Assembly: GCF_020034665.1 (NCBI RefSeq)
Contig: NZ_JAIQDI010000002.1
Coordinates: 372,001 to 436,000 of the forward strand
Length of the DNA: 64,000 nt
Direction: 5' to 3'
Source: Niabella beijingensis
GTDB taxonomy: Bacteria > Bacteroidota > Bacteroidia > Chitinophagales > Chitinophagaceae
Shown here piece after piece: positions 27,301 to 36,569 of the stretch. A model generated the notes under the pieces. That model did no database searches. It had not been told where the DNA came from and saw only the letters and a list, made by a program, of their open reading frames with translations. How positions within the stretch are numbered: position 1 is the first letter of the stretch; each line of letters starts with the position of its first letter. The position numbers and the translations under genes were made by a program.

Positions 27301-29814
27301 GCAGCGCAAGAAATGAAGCGTTTGGGGCTGGCACATAAACCGATAATCATCGGGTTAAAAGCCAATGTGCATGAGATAGCGGAAACCTACCGCAAAGCCT
27401 ATCCCCATGCCAAAATATTATATCCCGGCAAGGAAGATTTTACCCCGAAGAAACGCCTGCGCATTTTCGGGGATATTAAAAACAACGATTGGGATTGCAT
27501 CATCTTAACACATGACCAATTCGGGATGATACCACAATCTCCCGAAATGCAAAAGCAGATTTTAGAAGCGGAACTGGAAAGCGTGGAAGATAACCTTGCC
27601 GCTTTGAAAGCGCAGGGCAAAGAAGTTTCAAGGGGGATGCTCAAAGGGGTCATTGTCCGTAAACAGAATTTAGAGGTTAAGCTAAAAACACTGGAGCATG
27701 ACATCGAAAACCGTAAGGACGATGTTGTGGACTTCAAAATGATGGGCATTGACCATATTTTTGTGGACGAAAGCCACCGTTTTAAAAACCTCATGTTCAA
27801 CACAAGGCATGAGCGTGTAGCGGGTTTGGGCAATATGGCAGGTAGCCAAAAGGCGTTAAACCTGCTGTTTGCCCTGCGCACCATTCAGGAGCGCACAGGC
27901 AAAGACCTGGGCGCAACGTTCCTTTCGGGTACGACCATTAGCAACTCACTTACAGAACTGTATTTGCTCTTTAAATACCTGCGCCCTAAAGCAATGGAAA
28001 AACAGGGCATCAACTGTTTTGATGCGTGGGCAGCCATATACGCCCGTAAGACTACCGATTATGAATTTTCGGTAGCGAACAATATCGTTTCAAAAGAGCG
28101 TTTCCGCTTCTTTATCAAAGTGCCGGAACTGGCGCAGTTCTATTCGGAAATTACGGACTACCGGACGGCAAAGGATATAGGTATAGACCGCCCCGAAAAA
28201 AACGAAATACTGTATCATATCCCGCCCACGCCGGAGCAGGAGGTTTTTATTCAAAAGTTGATGGAGTTTGCCAAAACGGGAAATGCGGAACTTTTGGGCA
28301 GACCTCCACTAAGCGAAAGTGAAGAAAAAGCAAAGATGCTGATTGCGACAGACTACGCCCGAAAGATGTCGCTGGATATGCGGATGATTAGCCGGGCTTA
28401 CGAAGACCACCCGGACAATAAAGCCTCGCACTGTGCGGCTAATATTGCCAAATACTACAACAAATATGATGCGCAGAAAGGAACGCAGTTCGTTTTCTCC
28501 GACCTCGGTACTTACAAGCCCGGAGAATGGAACATATACTCTGAAATCAAGCGCAAGCTGGTGGAAGACCACGGCATCCCTGCGCACGAAATACGGTTTA
28601 TTCAGGAGGCTAAAAATGAGAAGCAGCGCAAGGAACTTATCAGGGATGTAAACGAGGGAAAAATACGGGTGCTGTTCGGCTCTACCGAAATGCTCGGTAC
28701 GGGTGTAAATGCGCAAAAGCGGGCGGTTGCCGTTCACCATTTGGATATACCGTGGCGACCAAGCGACCTTGCCCAACGGGACGGCAGGGCTATCCGGAAA
28801 GGCAATGAGATTGCCAAATTCTTTGCCGATAACAAAGTAGATATTTTCATCTACGCCGTAGAAAAATCGCTGGATAGCTACAAATTCAATACCCTGTACA
28901 ATAAGCAGGTATTTATCGAACAATTAAAGAGCAACAGCCTCGGCAAACGCACCATTGACGAGGGCGGCATGGACGAAAAAACAGGCATGAACTTTTCGGA
29001 ATATGTGGCGATACTATCGGGCAATACAGACCTTTTGGAAAAAGCAAAGCTCGAAAAGCAGATTGCCGGACTGGAAAGCGAACGGCAGGCGCACAACCGT
29101 TCCAAATCATCTTCCAAATACAAGCTGGAAGATACCATTGTCTCACTGGAAAGTACGCAGGCACGGTTTGACCGTATGAGCCTCGATTGGCAAAACCTGC
29201 AACAGCGCATACAGAAAAACAAAGACGGGGAAATACTCAATCCAGTGCAGCTTACCGGGTTGCCACCCAATGCCGATGTAAAACAGATTGGGGCGAAACT
29301 TAACCAGCTTTCCGAAAAAGCCCGTACCGCAGGGCAGTATGAGGAAATCGGTACGCTGTACGGCTTTACGCTACTGGTCAAAACCGAACTTTCGGAAAAG
29401 GACAGCACTACGCTGGAAAGGGATAACCGTTTCTTTGTTCAGGGCGAGGGTAATATCAAGTACACGTTCAATAACGGTAAGATGGCGGGCGAAGCAAAAA
29501 CGGCATCGCTCAATTTTCTGAATGCGCTCCAAAAGATACCGGGTATCTTAGAGCAGGAACAGAAGAAAATTGACGGGCTGCAAAAAGACCTCCCCATTCT
29601 TCAGGAAGTAGTGAACGGCACATGGAAGAAAGAGCAGACTTTGAGCGACCTTAAAACGGAACTGGCGGCGGTTGAAAGGAAAATACAATTATCCATAAAG
29701 CCGGAAACCGATACCGAAGCGGAGCAGCCGGAGCAGGTCGAAAAGCAGGCGCAGAACAATTCGGAAGCGATAGTACGTGTTAAGGGCATCCACTTACCCC
29801 GTGGAGTACTATAA
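24304..29814 (+). CDS. Giant N6-adenine methylase / SNF2-type helicase
   Basis: This 1836-residue cytoplasmic protein has two enzymatic modules. Near the N-terminus is an N6-adenine methyltransferase: SAM motif [10 protein letters not shown] (about 130-139) and catalytic NIPFG at N195, a variant of NPPY. After a Pro/Gln-rich linker (about 380-560) comes a superfamily 2 helicase: Walker A GAGKT (about 991-995), DESH at D1155, and QRDGRAIR at Q1491. The C-terminus is coiled coil. Relatives occur in Bacteroidota ICEs and resemble phage DarB-type anti-restriction proteins that methylate incoming DNA. Protection of transferred DNA is a reasonable inference. It is the last gene of the backbone block and has its own terminator. 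Confidence 0.88.
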   Translation: MAFNQREHLKQNIEALRVMFRLEKEKRQATEAERQQLLLYSGFGGLKFILNPADNPTDIKQWKDYERTYFEETQELHRVLKENAGDERQYKHYVDSMRSSVLTAFYTPPEIINTLSDALKENGIEIQKFLEPSAGVGGFIRSFTDKGVSQVTAYEKDLLTGKILKQLYPDRNVRISGFEEIPERELNSYDVVASNIPFGTSSVFDLSYSRGSDPARAQAARGIHNYFFLKGTDTLRDGGMLAFITSQGVLDSPSNKPIREALMKEHNLVSVVRLPNNLFMDYAGTEVGSDLIVLQKNTDKQGLSEREKDFCDTLLTKHNDHVNAYMHYNGTVVFNEIIQSTDLYGKPYTVYVHNGGVEEIANEAKKILDGDFKEYLNINLYKGLSPDEPNIQPDITPPQTPTPIQPATGIVRDEVPQPSLFNFTPPVAAQPAMNNAQDGMTAVADLPSKPEEVQLNLFDLFGGAPQATVISRPKRAKRRTTVTKKKTGNGPHQPGLFDYIPLRTPKEETPKPPTTPRTTGQATGIGDLFSPIGINSKGEIEERPKKEPAPANDNVIPEPAPYSGELQSFHRDDCLVMDNGFVGHLRDVDISDGKAVFHPLSLPANQKARTEAYIGLRDAYQQLYNEEAQHHTEYKQERETLNRLYDDFLKKYGNLNSADNIKLIKTDTAGKEVPYLERVVGGVVHKADIFHKPVSFSTTTLATDNPDEALAASLNKYGTVDLGYMSEISGMSAEDLKDALHGRIFYNPVQKEYEIAEKWVSGNVIEKAEDVRAYISGQPEDKEAAASLKALEEAKPRRIEFDELDFNLGERWIPTGIYNRFASHLFDTDIRIHYSESSDDFSIHCDRKNIHITEKYAIKSESRTFDGVTLLKHALVNTTPDITKKVIIDDREVKVRDMEAIQMANSKIDEIRREFTDWLFAQNDEFKQRLTDKYNDTFNCFVRPQYDGSHQDFPGLDRKALGIEDLYPSQKDAVWMIKMNGGAICDHEVGAGKTLIMCTAAQEMKRLGLAHKPIIIGLKANVHEIAETYRKAYPHAKILYPGKEDFTPKKRLRIFGDIKNNDWDCIILTHDQFGMIPQSPEMQKQILEAELESVEDNLAALKAQGKEVSRGMLKGVIVRKQNLEVKLKTLEHDIENRKDDVVDFKMMGIDHIFVDESHRFKNLMFNTRHERVAGLGNMAGSQKALNLLFALRTIQERTGKDLGATFLSGTTISNSLTELYLLFKYLRPKAMEKQGINCFDAWAAIYARKTTDYEFSVANNIVSKERFRFFIKVPELAQFYSEITDYRTAKDIGIDRPEKNEILYHIPPTPEQEVFIQKLMEFAKTGNAELLGRPPLSESEEKAKMLIATDYARKMSLDMRMISRAYEDHPDNKASHCAANIAKYYNKYDAQKGTQFVFSDLGTYKPGEWNIYSEIKRKLVEDHGIPAHEIRFIQEAKNEKQRKELIRDVNEGKIRVLFGSTEMLGTGVNAQKRAVAVHHLDIPWRPSDLAQRDGRAIRKGNEIAKFFADNKVDIFIYAVEKSLDSYKFNTLYNKQVFIEQLKSNSLGKRTIDEGGMDEKTGMNFSEYVAILSGNTDLLEKAKLEKQIAGLESERQAHNRSKSSSKYKLEDTIVSLESTQARFDRMSLDWQNLQQRIQKNKDGEILNPVQLTGLPPNADVKQIGAKLNQLSEKARTAGQYEEIGTLYGFTLLVKTELSEKDSTTLERDNRFFVQGEGNIKYTFNNGKMAGEAKTASLNFLNALQKIPGILEQEQKKIDGLQKDLPILQEVVNGTWKKEQTLSDLKTELAAVERKIQLSIKPETDTEAEQPEQVEKQAQNNSEAIVRVKGIHLPRGVL

Positions 29815-29850
29815 TTATACTTTTAACTCACCAATGATTAAATAAATTTT

Positions 29851-29879
29851 ACCCAAGTTTCCCCCAACTTGGGTTTTTT
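29851..29879 (+). terminator. Terminator of the methylase/helicase operon
   Basis: ACCCAAGTT (29851-29859) pairs with AACTTGGGT (29866-29874) over a 6-nt loop and is followed by T5. Confidence 0.9.
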
Positions 29880-30019
29880 ATTCATTTATATGGGTAAGAT
29901 TTGTATTACCAAATTAAATCCCATCCTTTCGGAAATAGAGATTATTATATAAAAATGGTCGTTTTGACATAAGGAGCAAGGGATTTAAAGGGTGTCCGAT
30001 ATGAAAATAAAAGCCACCT

Positions 30020-30961
30020 ATGGAAATACCTTATATCCTAAAATTAGTAACCGGGTTTAGAAAGCAGAAACTAAGCCTCAACAATCTACCGGAGTGGAGT
30101 AAATTTCCGTTGCCCTTTGCCAGTGAAAGACAAGTCTTTACTTTGCCACAATTTGAGTTGTTAAGCCAGCAACTTAAAAACGTTCCTTTCTTTATAGATT
30201 TGGTTCAGCTTAACGTAACCGAACCCGCTTATATTCCCTTTGATATTAGCGAGCGGCAATTATACCTGTACTTTATGCTCAAAGGGAGCCTACTGTATAT
30301 GACGGAAGAACACAAGCCGATTATAAGGACGCAGGCTAACACTTTCTTGATGTCTTATTACGATACGGGCAGGTATTTTGCCTATGCCGAGAAAGGGGTG
30401 CATATTTGCCTTGTGGTAAGCATCCTGCCCGAATGGATAGAAAGCATGTACCACAATTACCCTAACCTGCAATATATCCTGCACCGCTTTAAAAATGATA
30501 CCCGTCCTTATGATACCATGTATCAATGCCGGATGGATAGAAAAATACACCGATGGCTGTATAAGATATACAGCTACTCGCAAAATAATATCGGTGCTTT
30601 GGATGGCAACCTCCGCAAGTACATCAGTTATCTGCTGGAATATTACGATAGCGTATTGGAACAACAAAAATCTGACCTTGCCTATAAAATCAAAACCCAT
30701 ATTCAGGAACATTATACCGATAATGCCCTAACTGTAAAATCCCTTTCAGAATACTTTTTTGTTACGGAACGTACCTTGCTCAACATCTTTAAACGTCAGT
30801 ATCGTATGAGCGTACAGGATTTTATTACCGACCTCCGCATGACCCATGCCCTGTTATTAATGGAACAGGGAACGGGCATAAAAGACGTATATATGGCAGT
30901 TGGCTACACTAATGAAAGACCATTCCGTACGGCTTTGGAGCGATACCTTAAACGGAAGTAA
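30020..30961 (+). CDS. AraC-family transcriptional regulator
   Basis: This 313-residue protein has an N-terminal ligand-binding-like beta domain (about 20-140) and a C-terminal AraC double HTH (about 220-310: VKSLSEYFFVTERTLLNIFKRQ, then IKDVYMAVGYTNERPFRTAL). It is cytoplasmic. It begins the second cargo segment, 205 nt after the backbone terminator. It is the obvious candidate regulator of the MauE-like, DUF6520-like and SusCD genes beside it, with a good inverted repeat just downstream (31050-31072). Its effector is unknown. Confidence 0.85.
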   Translation: MEIPYILKLVTGFRKQKLSLNNLPEWSKFPLPFASERQVFTLPQFELLSQQLKNVPFFIDLVQLNVTEPAYIPFDISERQLYLYFMLKGSLLYMTEEHKPIIRTQANTFLMSYYDTGRYFAYAEKGVHICLVVSILPEWIESMYHNYPNLQYILHRFKNDTRPYDTMYQCRMDRKIHRWLYKIYSYSQNNIGALDGNLRKYISYLLEYYDSVLEQQKSDLAYKIKTHIQEHYTDNALTVKSLSEYFFVTERTLLNIFKRQYRMSVQDFITDLRMTHALLLMEQGTGIKDVYMAVGYTNERPFRTALERYLKRK

Positions 30962-31049
30962 GAGAATTTCCCATAAATTGATAAAATCGGAAAATTTCTT
31001 ACACAAATTTGCTCGATTTTTACCGATTTTGTCTTTCCCACGCTTTCCG

Positions 31050-31072
31050 CTTTGATGAACTTTGTATCAAAG
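31050..31072 (+). promoter_or_regulatory. Inverted repeat over the MauE-like gene promoter
   Basis: CTTTGAT (31050-31056) and ATCAAAG (31066-31072) form a perfect 7-bp dyad with a 9-nt spacer. The spacer contains GAACTTTG (31057-31064), a 7/8 match to the -7 box, and the start codon is at 31105. It looks like an operator across a promoter. Confidence 0.5.
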
Positions 31073-31104
31073 GATGGGATAAAACCCTCGTAACGGAAAA
31101 GGCA

Positions 31105-31632
31105 ATGGAAACGACAGCTACACATCAGACCAAACAAAAGAGAAACCGGATAACGCTTCACATCGTTATTGTTCTCTTGCTGCTTCTATGGATACCTGTA
31201 AGTATAGATAAAGTATCAGACTTTGCAGCTTTTAAAAACAATATACTTAATCAGCCTTTTTCTGACGATTTAGGGTACATTCTTATTTACACGCTTCCGG
31301 GTTTGGAAATATTAATTGCTATTGCATTGGTTACTGAAAAATTCCGCAAAGCGGGTTTAATACTATCCACTTTATTAATGACTGCCTTTACAGGCTACAT
31401 CGCTGCGGCTCTGTTGGGTGCATGGGAAGAATTGCCCTGCGGATGTGGCTCGGTGATTAGCGGCATGAACTGGACACAGCATTTTTTCTTTAACCTCCTT
31501 TTTCTGTCTTTAAGCATTTGGGGGCTTTACTTATGGTACAAATTACGAAGTAGCAACGCCGGAGGCGAAGCTATCGAGGGCGCGTCTGCCAAAAGACATA
31601 TAAAAAAGTATTCTTTAACATCAAAATTTTGA
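31105..31632 (+). CDS. MauE/DoxX-like membrane protein with CGC motif
   Basis: The product has 175 residues from ATG 31105; the upstream in-frame ATG at 31009 would place the promoter dyad inside the gene. Four hydrophobic segments (about 18-34, 58-76, 85-104, 127-146) and PCGCGS (C112, C114) match the MauE/DoxX-like family, in which such cysteines are linked to disulfide or redox maturation of exported proteins. It should be in the inner membrane. It is directly followed by a small two-Cys exported protein, and a TlpA-SusCD operon converges on it. A redox partnership is inferred. Confidence 0.75.
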   Translation: METTATHQTKQKRNRITLHIVIVLLLLLWIPVSIDKVSDFAAFKNNILNQPFSDDLGYILIYTLPGLEILIAIALVTEKFRKAGLILSTLLMTAFTGYIAAALLGAWEELPCGCGSVISGMNWTQHFFFNLLFLSLSIWGLYLWYKLRSSNAGGEAIEGASAKRHIKKYSLTSKF

Positions 31633-31636
31633 AGCA

Positions 31637-31948
31637 ATGAAAAGATTAAAAATGAACCTTTTTGCTATCGTAGCGTTAGCAATTGCCGCAGTAACTATGT
31701 CATTTAAAATGGCAGATAACTCCACCTTAGCAGGTGAGAAATGGTTTGAGTACACCGATGAAACCGGAGACGGAAACATCAACAATCCCGACAACTACGT
31801 GCTTGCCAATGGAAATGGCAACTCGCAGCCACCATGTCCCACTGGCGATGAAGAAAGGTGCGCTGTTCAGGCTCAACCACAAACAGGAGATACTGACCAC
31901 CCCAATTTAAGTACTATTGTAGATACTAAGTTGAGAAAGCAGCAGTAA
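31637..31948 (+). CDS. Small exported two-Cys protein (DUF6520-like)
   Basis: This 103-residue product has an N-terminal signal (hydrophobic residues about 7-23) and a mature part that is acidic and Asn/Gly-rich, with two cysteines in PPCPTGDEERCA (C67, C75). I recognise it as resembling the small DUF6520 proteins often beside MauE-like genes in Bacteroidota. It lies 4 nt after the MauE-like gene, so they are co-translated. It is periplasmic or surface-exposed. The cysteine pair may be oxidised by the linked redox proteins. Its function is unknown. Confidence 0.65.
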   Translation: MKRLKMNLFAIVALAIAAVTMSFKMADNSTLAGEKWFEYTDETGDGNINNPDNYVLANGNGNSQPPCPTGDEERCAVQAQPQTGDTDHPNLSTIVDTKLRKQQ

Positions 31949-31970
31949 AAAGTAAAAAGCAATGATTTCA

Positions 31971-32001
31971 GAACGCTAAAGGGCTTAACTCTTTAGCGTT
32001 C
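31971..32001. terminator. Bidirectional hairpin between DUF6520-like and susD genes
   Basis: GAACGCTAAAG (31971-31981) pairs perfectly with CTTTAGCGTTC (31991-32001). It lies between convergent genes and overlaps the end of the SusD-like gene. The T-runs are weak. Confidence 0.6.
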
Positions 32002-33342
32002 ATTTTGTTGCATACCATTGTTTAATATTACACTATTTGGTATAGGCAAAACATATTTTGGGCTATTTGGCTCCAAAGTATATATCTTTCCATCTATATC
32101 CCTTGTTATCGTTTTTGCGAAACGGCTGTCTTTGTTTAATCTTCTTAAATCAGACCATCGTAGCCCCCGCCATATCAATTCCTTTCTGCGCTCATCTAAT
32201 ACAAACCTTAATACAGCTTCATCATTATCTGAACTAAAAGGGACGAACGTACTGTTATAACGGTTTTTTAATAGTTCGTTTATCGTCTGCAAAGCAGTGG
32301 CTATATGCCCTGCTCTTGCTTCACATTCAGCTTTTATCAGATAGATTTCGTTGGTAGAAATTCCGGCAAACCACATACCCGAATTGCCGTCATAATTTCC
32401 TCTGAAAGAATAGTAGCCTGCTCTACTTCTAAAAAATGCTGTCTTTCTAAGGTCATTTGCTGCATAAGAATTGTACAACTCGTTATCAATTCTTCCGTTG
32501 GTTATGTTCATAACCTGCCGCCCTTGGTCATTTGCATGAAAAATAACCTCTACATTAAATCGGGGTATCGGGAATGAAGTAGCAGACCCCATTGTTAAGG
32601 TGTTGTAATCGAGCAATGAATTTGAGTAGCTTAAACAGCTATCTGCATAGGACAACGCTTTCTCATAATCTTCCATTGACAAATAGATACGTGCCAATAG
32701 CGCATAAGCAGCCTGTTTTGTAGGTGTTGTTTTATAGTCGCCTTTTACGGACAAAACGGAAGCTGCCCGGTTTAAGTCTGCAATAATTTTTGAATAAGTT
32801 TCCTCAACGGTTGAACGTTTAGATTTCTCATTAATATCCGGTTTTAAACGGAGCGGAATACCCAAATCTGTATGGGAAGTGTTCTTATCATAAGGCTTTG
32901 CCCATAGCTGCGCCACATTATAAAAAGCAAAAGAACGGAAAAACAAAGTCTCGCCCTCAATCTGACTTTTTTCTGCTGGTACAGGCGCAATTTTTTCCAA
33001 TTGCTCCAATATTAGATTGCAATAGTAGATAGTGGAATACATCATTGACCATTCGTTGACCTCGCTATCATTAAAAACATCATCATTAAAAATGTAAATG
33101 TTCTTTGCAGTTAGCGATACAAAAGTGTTCCAATTGATCGTTTGTACAAATTGATTATCTGTAGCCGCATCCTGAAGTGATGGATACCAGCTATTCATCC
33201 GTTCTGTATTGTTCAGTAAAGCACGTAAATCAGCAACCGTGGCTGGCACAACAAGTGCTTTATCGGGCTTTACGTCTAAGTATTTTTCACAGCCTGTTAA
33301 TGTAATTATGAAAAACAATAGTATAAATATATATCGTGTCAT
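31993..33342 (-). CDS. SusD/RagB-like outer-membrane lipoprotein
   Basis: This 449-residue protein has a lipobox ending at Cys18 (TLTGC), so it is a surface lipoprotein. The body has the SusD plan of helical TPR-like repeats: an early WYPSLQDAATDNQ region, a central SFAFYNVAQLWAKPYD block and the C-terminal ERRKELIWRGLRWSDLRRL, which is conserved in the family. SusD proteins cap a TonB-dependent SusC channel and bind glycans or peptides. It is last in the minus-strand operon TlpA-SusC-SusD. No polysaccharide enzymes are nearby, so a peptide or other ligand is possible. Confidence 0.88.
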   Translation of the reverse strand: MTRYIFILLFFIITLTGCEKYLDVKPDKALVVPATVADLRALLNNTERMNSWYPSLQDAATDNQFVQTINWNTFVSLTAKNIYIFNDDVFNDSEVNEWSMMYSTIYYCNLILEQLEKIAPVPAEKSQIEGETLFFRSFAFYNVAQLWAKPYDKNTSHTDLGIPLRLKPDINEKSKRSTVEETYSKIIADLNRAASVLSVKGDYKTTPTKQAAYALLARIYLSMEDYEKALSYADSCLSYSNSLLDYNTLTMGSATSFPIPRFNVEVIFHANDQGRQVMNITNGRIDNELYNSYAANDLRKTAFFRSRAGYYSFRGNYDGNSGMWFAGISTNEIYLIKAECEARAGHIATALQTINELLKNRYNSTFVPFSSDNDEAVLRFVLDERRKELIWRGLRWSDLRRLNKDSRFAKTITRDIDGKIYTLEPNSPKYVLPIPNSVILNNGMQQNER

Positions 33343-33353
33343 GGTTTTAAATT

Positions 33354-36300
33354 TTATAAGCCCGCTCTTAGACCAAATGAAAATGTTTTTAATGGTGACA
33401 AATTCCCAAATTCCGGGTCAACATTATGTTTGTCCGCTTTCCACAGTACGCCCAAATTAGTGGCATACATTATAACCTCCAGTCTTTTTAGATGCCACTT
33501 GTTTTCTAATGACTTTATTTGATAACTAAGATTGATGTCCTGTAAACGTATGTTATCCCCCTTTGAAATCAGTACTTCGGACTGTGGATAGAAAAAGCCG
33601 TCTCGATTGGTATTGAGCGGATATACCATTGATGGCACTTGGGTTGTTTTTTCATCGCCCGGCTTTTGCCATCTTAAATTGTAATCCGAATTGAAGCCTG
33701 TACCATTATAAAGTGCAGTATAAAACACACTATTTCTTTTAAAGAAGAAACCCAACTTATAGCTGATATTGAATGACAGGCTTAACCCTTTCCATGAAAA
33801 CGTATTTCTTAGGGAACCAAAATGAGTAGGTGTAGCCGAACCGTAATAAATTAGTTCTTCGGGTGTGGTTTCATTGCGTATGGCAGCGTAATCTTTGCTT
33901 ACATTGCCATGCAAATATCCCATAGGGTCACCCGTTTCGGGGTCAAGACCAGCCCATTGAAGCGCAAAAATGGAGTACACAGGTTTTCCAATAATGGGCG
34001 AAATTATTTGACCTCCGTTAAGATAGTTGTTAAGGTCATTAGTTTGTGATAAGTATTCAGTCACTTTGGTCTTTACGAAACTGTATAGAAAATCAGTTCG
34101 CCATTGGAGGGCTTTTTGGATATTAATACTATGCAATTGTATATCTAAACCCTTACCCGTCATAGATGCTGAATTTCCAAGATAATTGAACGTGCTTGTG
34201 ACTGGATTTATCGCTCCGGTTGTTTGGTCAATGGGCATATACCCGATAAGGTCAGTGTTTTTCTTACGATAATATTCCAACGTTCCGCTCAACCTTTGTC
34301 CTTTTAGAGCAAAGTCAAGCCCTACGTTAAATTGCCCGTTTTTCTCCCACCTAAGATTTTCATTTGGTGGATTGCGTAAATCCCCAAAAGGGATATTAAT
34401 GATTGGGTTATTAACGCTGCTATTGTATCGCATTATTGGAAGCGCAGAAACGTTCCTATTCAGGTTGCCACTAAAGCCATAGGTTGCCCGTAGCTTTAAC
34501 AGGTCAAGCCAGCTAATATTTAAAAACCGCTCGTTGGTAAGAAACCAACTACCGCCAACAGACCAAAGCGGGGTAAATTTTTGATTGCTCCTTACGCCGA
34601 ACAAATTAGAACCATCTTGCCTTGCGCTAACGTTTAAATTATATCGGTTGTCAAAAGTATAAGCCCAATTGGTATAAAGAGACACAAACCTATCGTTTAA
34701 TTCGGAAGGGGAATTGATGTACGGTATTTTAGAAATTCCTCCGTTGGGACTGTATAAAGGATATTCTACATCATAATTTACGCCCGCTACTGTTAAAATA
34801 TCCGCATTGTAACCAAATTGCTGTGATAGTGTTGAAGTGGTAGTAGCTTGTCGTGCTTCTGCTCCTGCAAGTCCTGTTAGTTGATGTTTATTCCAAGTTT
34901 TGGAATAATTTAACTGCAAGCGCAGGGATTGCGACGTAAGGCTACTTGCTGTTTCGTCTAAAATATCTCCCAATGGTACAGGGCGGTACAATTCCTCATT
35001 AGTACCTATTTGCGTATAGGTGTTTATCATGTTACGGGTATAATAAGAAGCCATGCTATGTAAGTCCTTACCCGTTCCCTGCGCATTTTCATACTGATAT
35101 TTTAGTTCTGCATTCAGTCCCTTGCCAATGTTGTAATTAAGCCCTGTATTTATAAGGATGCTGTTTGTTGTTTGCTTATTATTGACAAGGTTTATCTCGT
35201 CCAATGGGCGGTACGTCCAATCTAACAAGCCCTTTTGCTCTGTTTCCTGTAAATATTGGGAGCGAAAGTATCTATCTATCGGTAACGCATTTCCGTTGTC
35301 GTCCGCAAAGCGGGCATAAGGATATATGGATGAAAAATTTGTAGTTCTTCCGGCTTCATTTAAAGTGTGGGTAAATAATAGCGCAGCATCCAAACTTAAT
35401 TTTTGGGAAAGTTTGATGTTATTATCGGAGCGGAGACTATACCGTTTATATTTTCCATCTGTGGTACTAATGTTATCATCGTAGCCACCCGATAGGTAAT
35501 AGCTTGTTCTATCATTCTGTCCGCTAACATTTAACGAATACTGTTGGTTTATTCCTTTCCGATAAACGTATTTATTCAACTCACGGCGAATATCATATTG
35601 TTCCAATTGGTTTAGACCTTGTTGCAAATCAGCATCACTAATAAGTCCGTTCTTATGCTGGTACATCAACTCCACTGCGGGGGATAAAGGAACGTAACCT
35701 AACTGCTCATTGGCATCGTAAAAGTTATTCCCAAATAGCATTTTTTCTACCCCAATATAATCCGCAGAAGACATATAAGGCAGTTGCATCATATCCGGCT
35801 TTTGGACTAAGGTCATATTGCTGTTAAAAGATATGGTAGTCGGCTGGTTACGTTTGGCTTTCTTGGTGGTAATTACAATTACACCATTTCCTGCTCTTAC
35901 GCCCCATATAGATGCTGCCGTAGCATCTTTTAGAATGGTAATATCTTCTATATCGTTTGGATTGATGTTATTAATATCTCCCTCATAAGGAAAGTTGTTT
36001 AATATGATTAGTGGTTGCCTGTCAGAAAAGATTGTGCTTAACCCACGAATGCTTATTTCTCGTGTACCTCCGAGTGCCCTGTTATCAAACATGACCGAAC
36101 TGGCTATACCATCTAATCTGCTCAATACATCGGTAGAAATTTGACGGTTAAAAAGTTGGTTGTCTATATGGTCAAATGACCCTGTGGCTCTTTCTTTGGG
36201 TATTTTCTGAATACCCGTAGAAACCACTACTTCGCTTAACGTATTACTTGCTGAATGCAGGTAAATTGTTAACGGTTGTCGTGGCGCCGTATTGAGTGTA

Positions 36301-36554
36301 AAAGTTGTATCTTTTAATCCAACATAGCTAATACCAACGATTAATGGAAAGCTGACATTTAACGCCTGAAAATTTCCCTCATCATCGCTGTACACGACCT
36401 TTTCCTGCCCGTTATTGGATAATCTAATCGTTGCGCCTGCTATTGGCAGCCCATTATCATTGTGAATGACCTTGCCCTGAACATTCGTTGAGTTTTGCGC
36501 TAAAGTGGTTAACGCTGAAAACAGTAATAGTATAATAGTAATTGTTCTGTTCAT
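33354..36554 (-). CDS. SusC/RagA-like TonB-dependent transporter
   Basis: This 1066-residue outer-membrane protein has a signal peptide (1-19, ending TLAQ), then a carboxypeptidase-like regulatory domain (about 24-105). The TonB plug (about 110-235) has the family SIRGLSTI and DATAASIWGVRAGNGVIVITT blocks. The remaining residues form the 22-strand barrel ending in an aromatic/leucine pattern. It imports a ligand captured by the neighbouring SusD protein using TonB energy. It lies between TlpA (15 nt) and SusD (11 nt) in one operon. The imported substrate is unknown, and the linked thiol proteins make a cysteine-containing or metal-binding ligand conceivable. Confidence 0.92.
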   Translation of the reverse strand: MNRTITIILLLFSALTTLAQNSTNVQGKVIHNDNGLPIAGATIRLSNNGQEKVVYSDDEGNFQALNVSFPLIVGISYVGLKDTTFTLNTAPRQPLTIYLHSASNTLSEVVVSTGIQKIPKERATGSFDHIDNQLFNRQISTDVLSRLDGIASSVMFDNRALGGTREISIRGLSTIFSDRQPLIILNNFPYEGDINNINPNDIEDITILKDATAASIWGVRAGNGVIVITTKKAKRNQPTTISFNSNMTLVQKPDMMQLPYMSSADYIGVEKMLFGNNFYDANEQLGYVPLSPAVELMYQHKNGLISDADLQQGLNQLEQYDIRRELNKYVYRKGINQQYSLNVSGQNDRTSYYLSGGYDDNISTTDGKYKRYSLRSDNNIKLSQKLSLDAALLFTHTLNEAGRTTNFSSIYPYARFADDNGNALPIDRYFRSQYLQETEQKGLLDWTYRPLDEINLVNNKQTTNSILINTGLNYNIGKGLNAELKYQYENAQGTGKDLHSMASYYTRNMINTYTQIGTNEELYRPVPLGDILDETASSLTSQSLRLQLNYSKTWNKHQLTGLAGAEARQATTTSTLSQQFGYNADILTVAGVNYDVEYPLYSPNGGISKIPYINSPSELNDRFVSLYTNWAYTFDNRYNLNVSARQDGSNLFGVRSNQKFTPLWSVGGSWFLTNERFLNISWLDLLKLRATYGFSGNLNRNVSALPIMRYNSSVNNPIINIPFGDLRNPPNENLRWEKNGQFNVGLDFALKGQRLSGTLEYYRKKNTDLIGYMPIDQTTGAINPVTSTFNYLGNSASMTGKGLDIQLHSINIQKALQWRTDFLYSFVKTKVTEYLSQTNDLNNYLNGGQIISPIIGKPVYSIFALQWAGLDPETGDPMGYLHGNVSKDYAAIRNETTPEELIYYGSATPTHFGSLRNTFSWKGLSLSFNISYKLGFFFKRNSVFYTALYNGTGFNSDYNLRWQKPGDEKTTQVPSMVYPLNTNRDGFFYPQSEVLISKGDNIRLQDINLSYQIKSLENKWHLKRLEVIMYATNLGVLWKADKHNVDPEFGNLSPLKTFSFGLRAGL

Positions 36555-36569
36555 GGATGTTATTATGGT

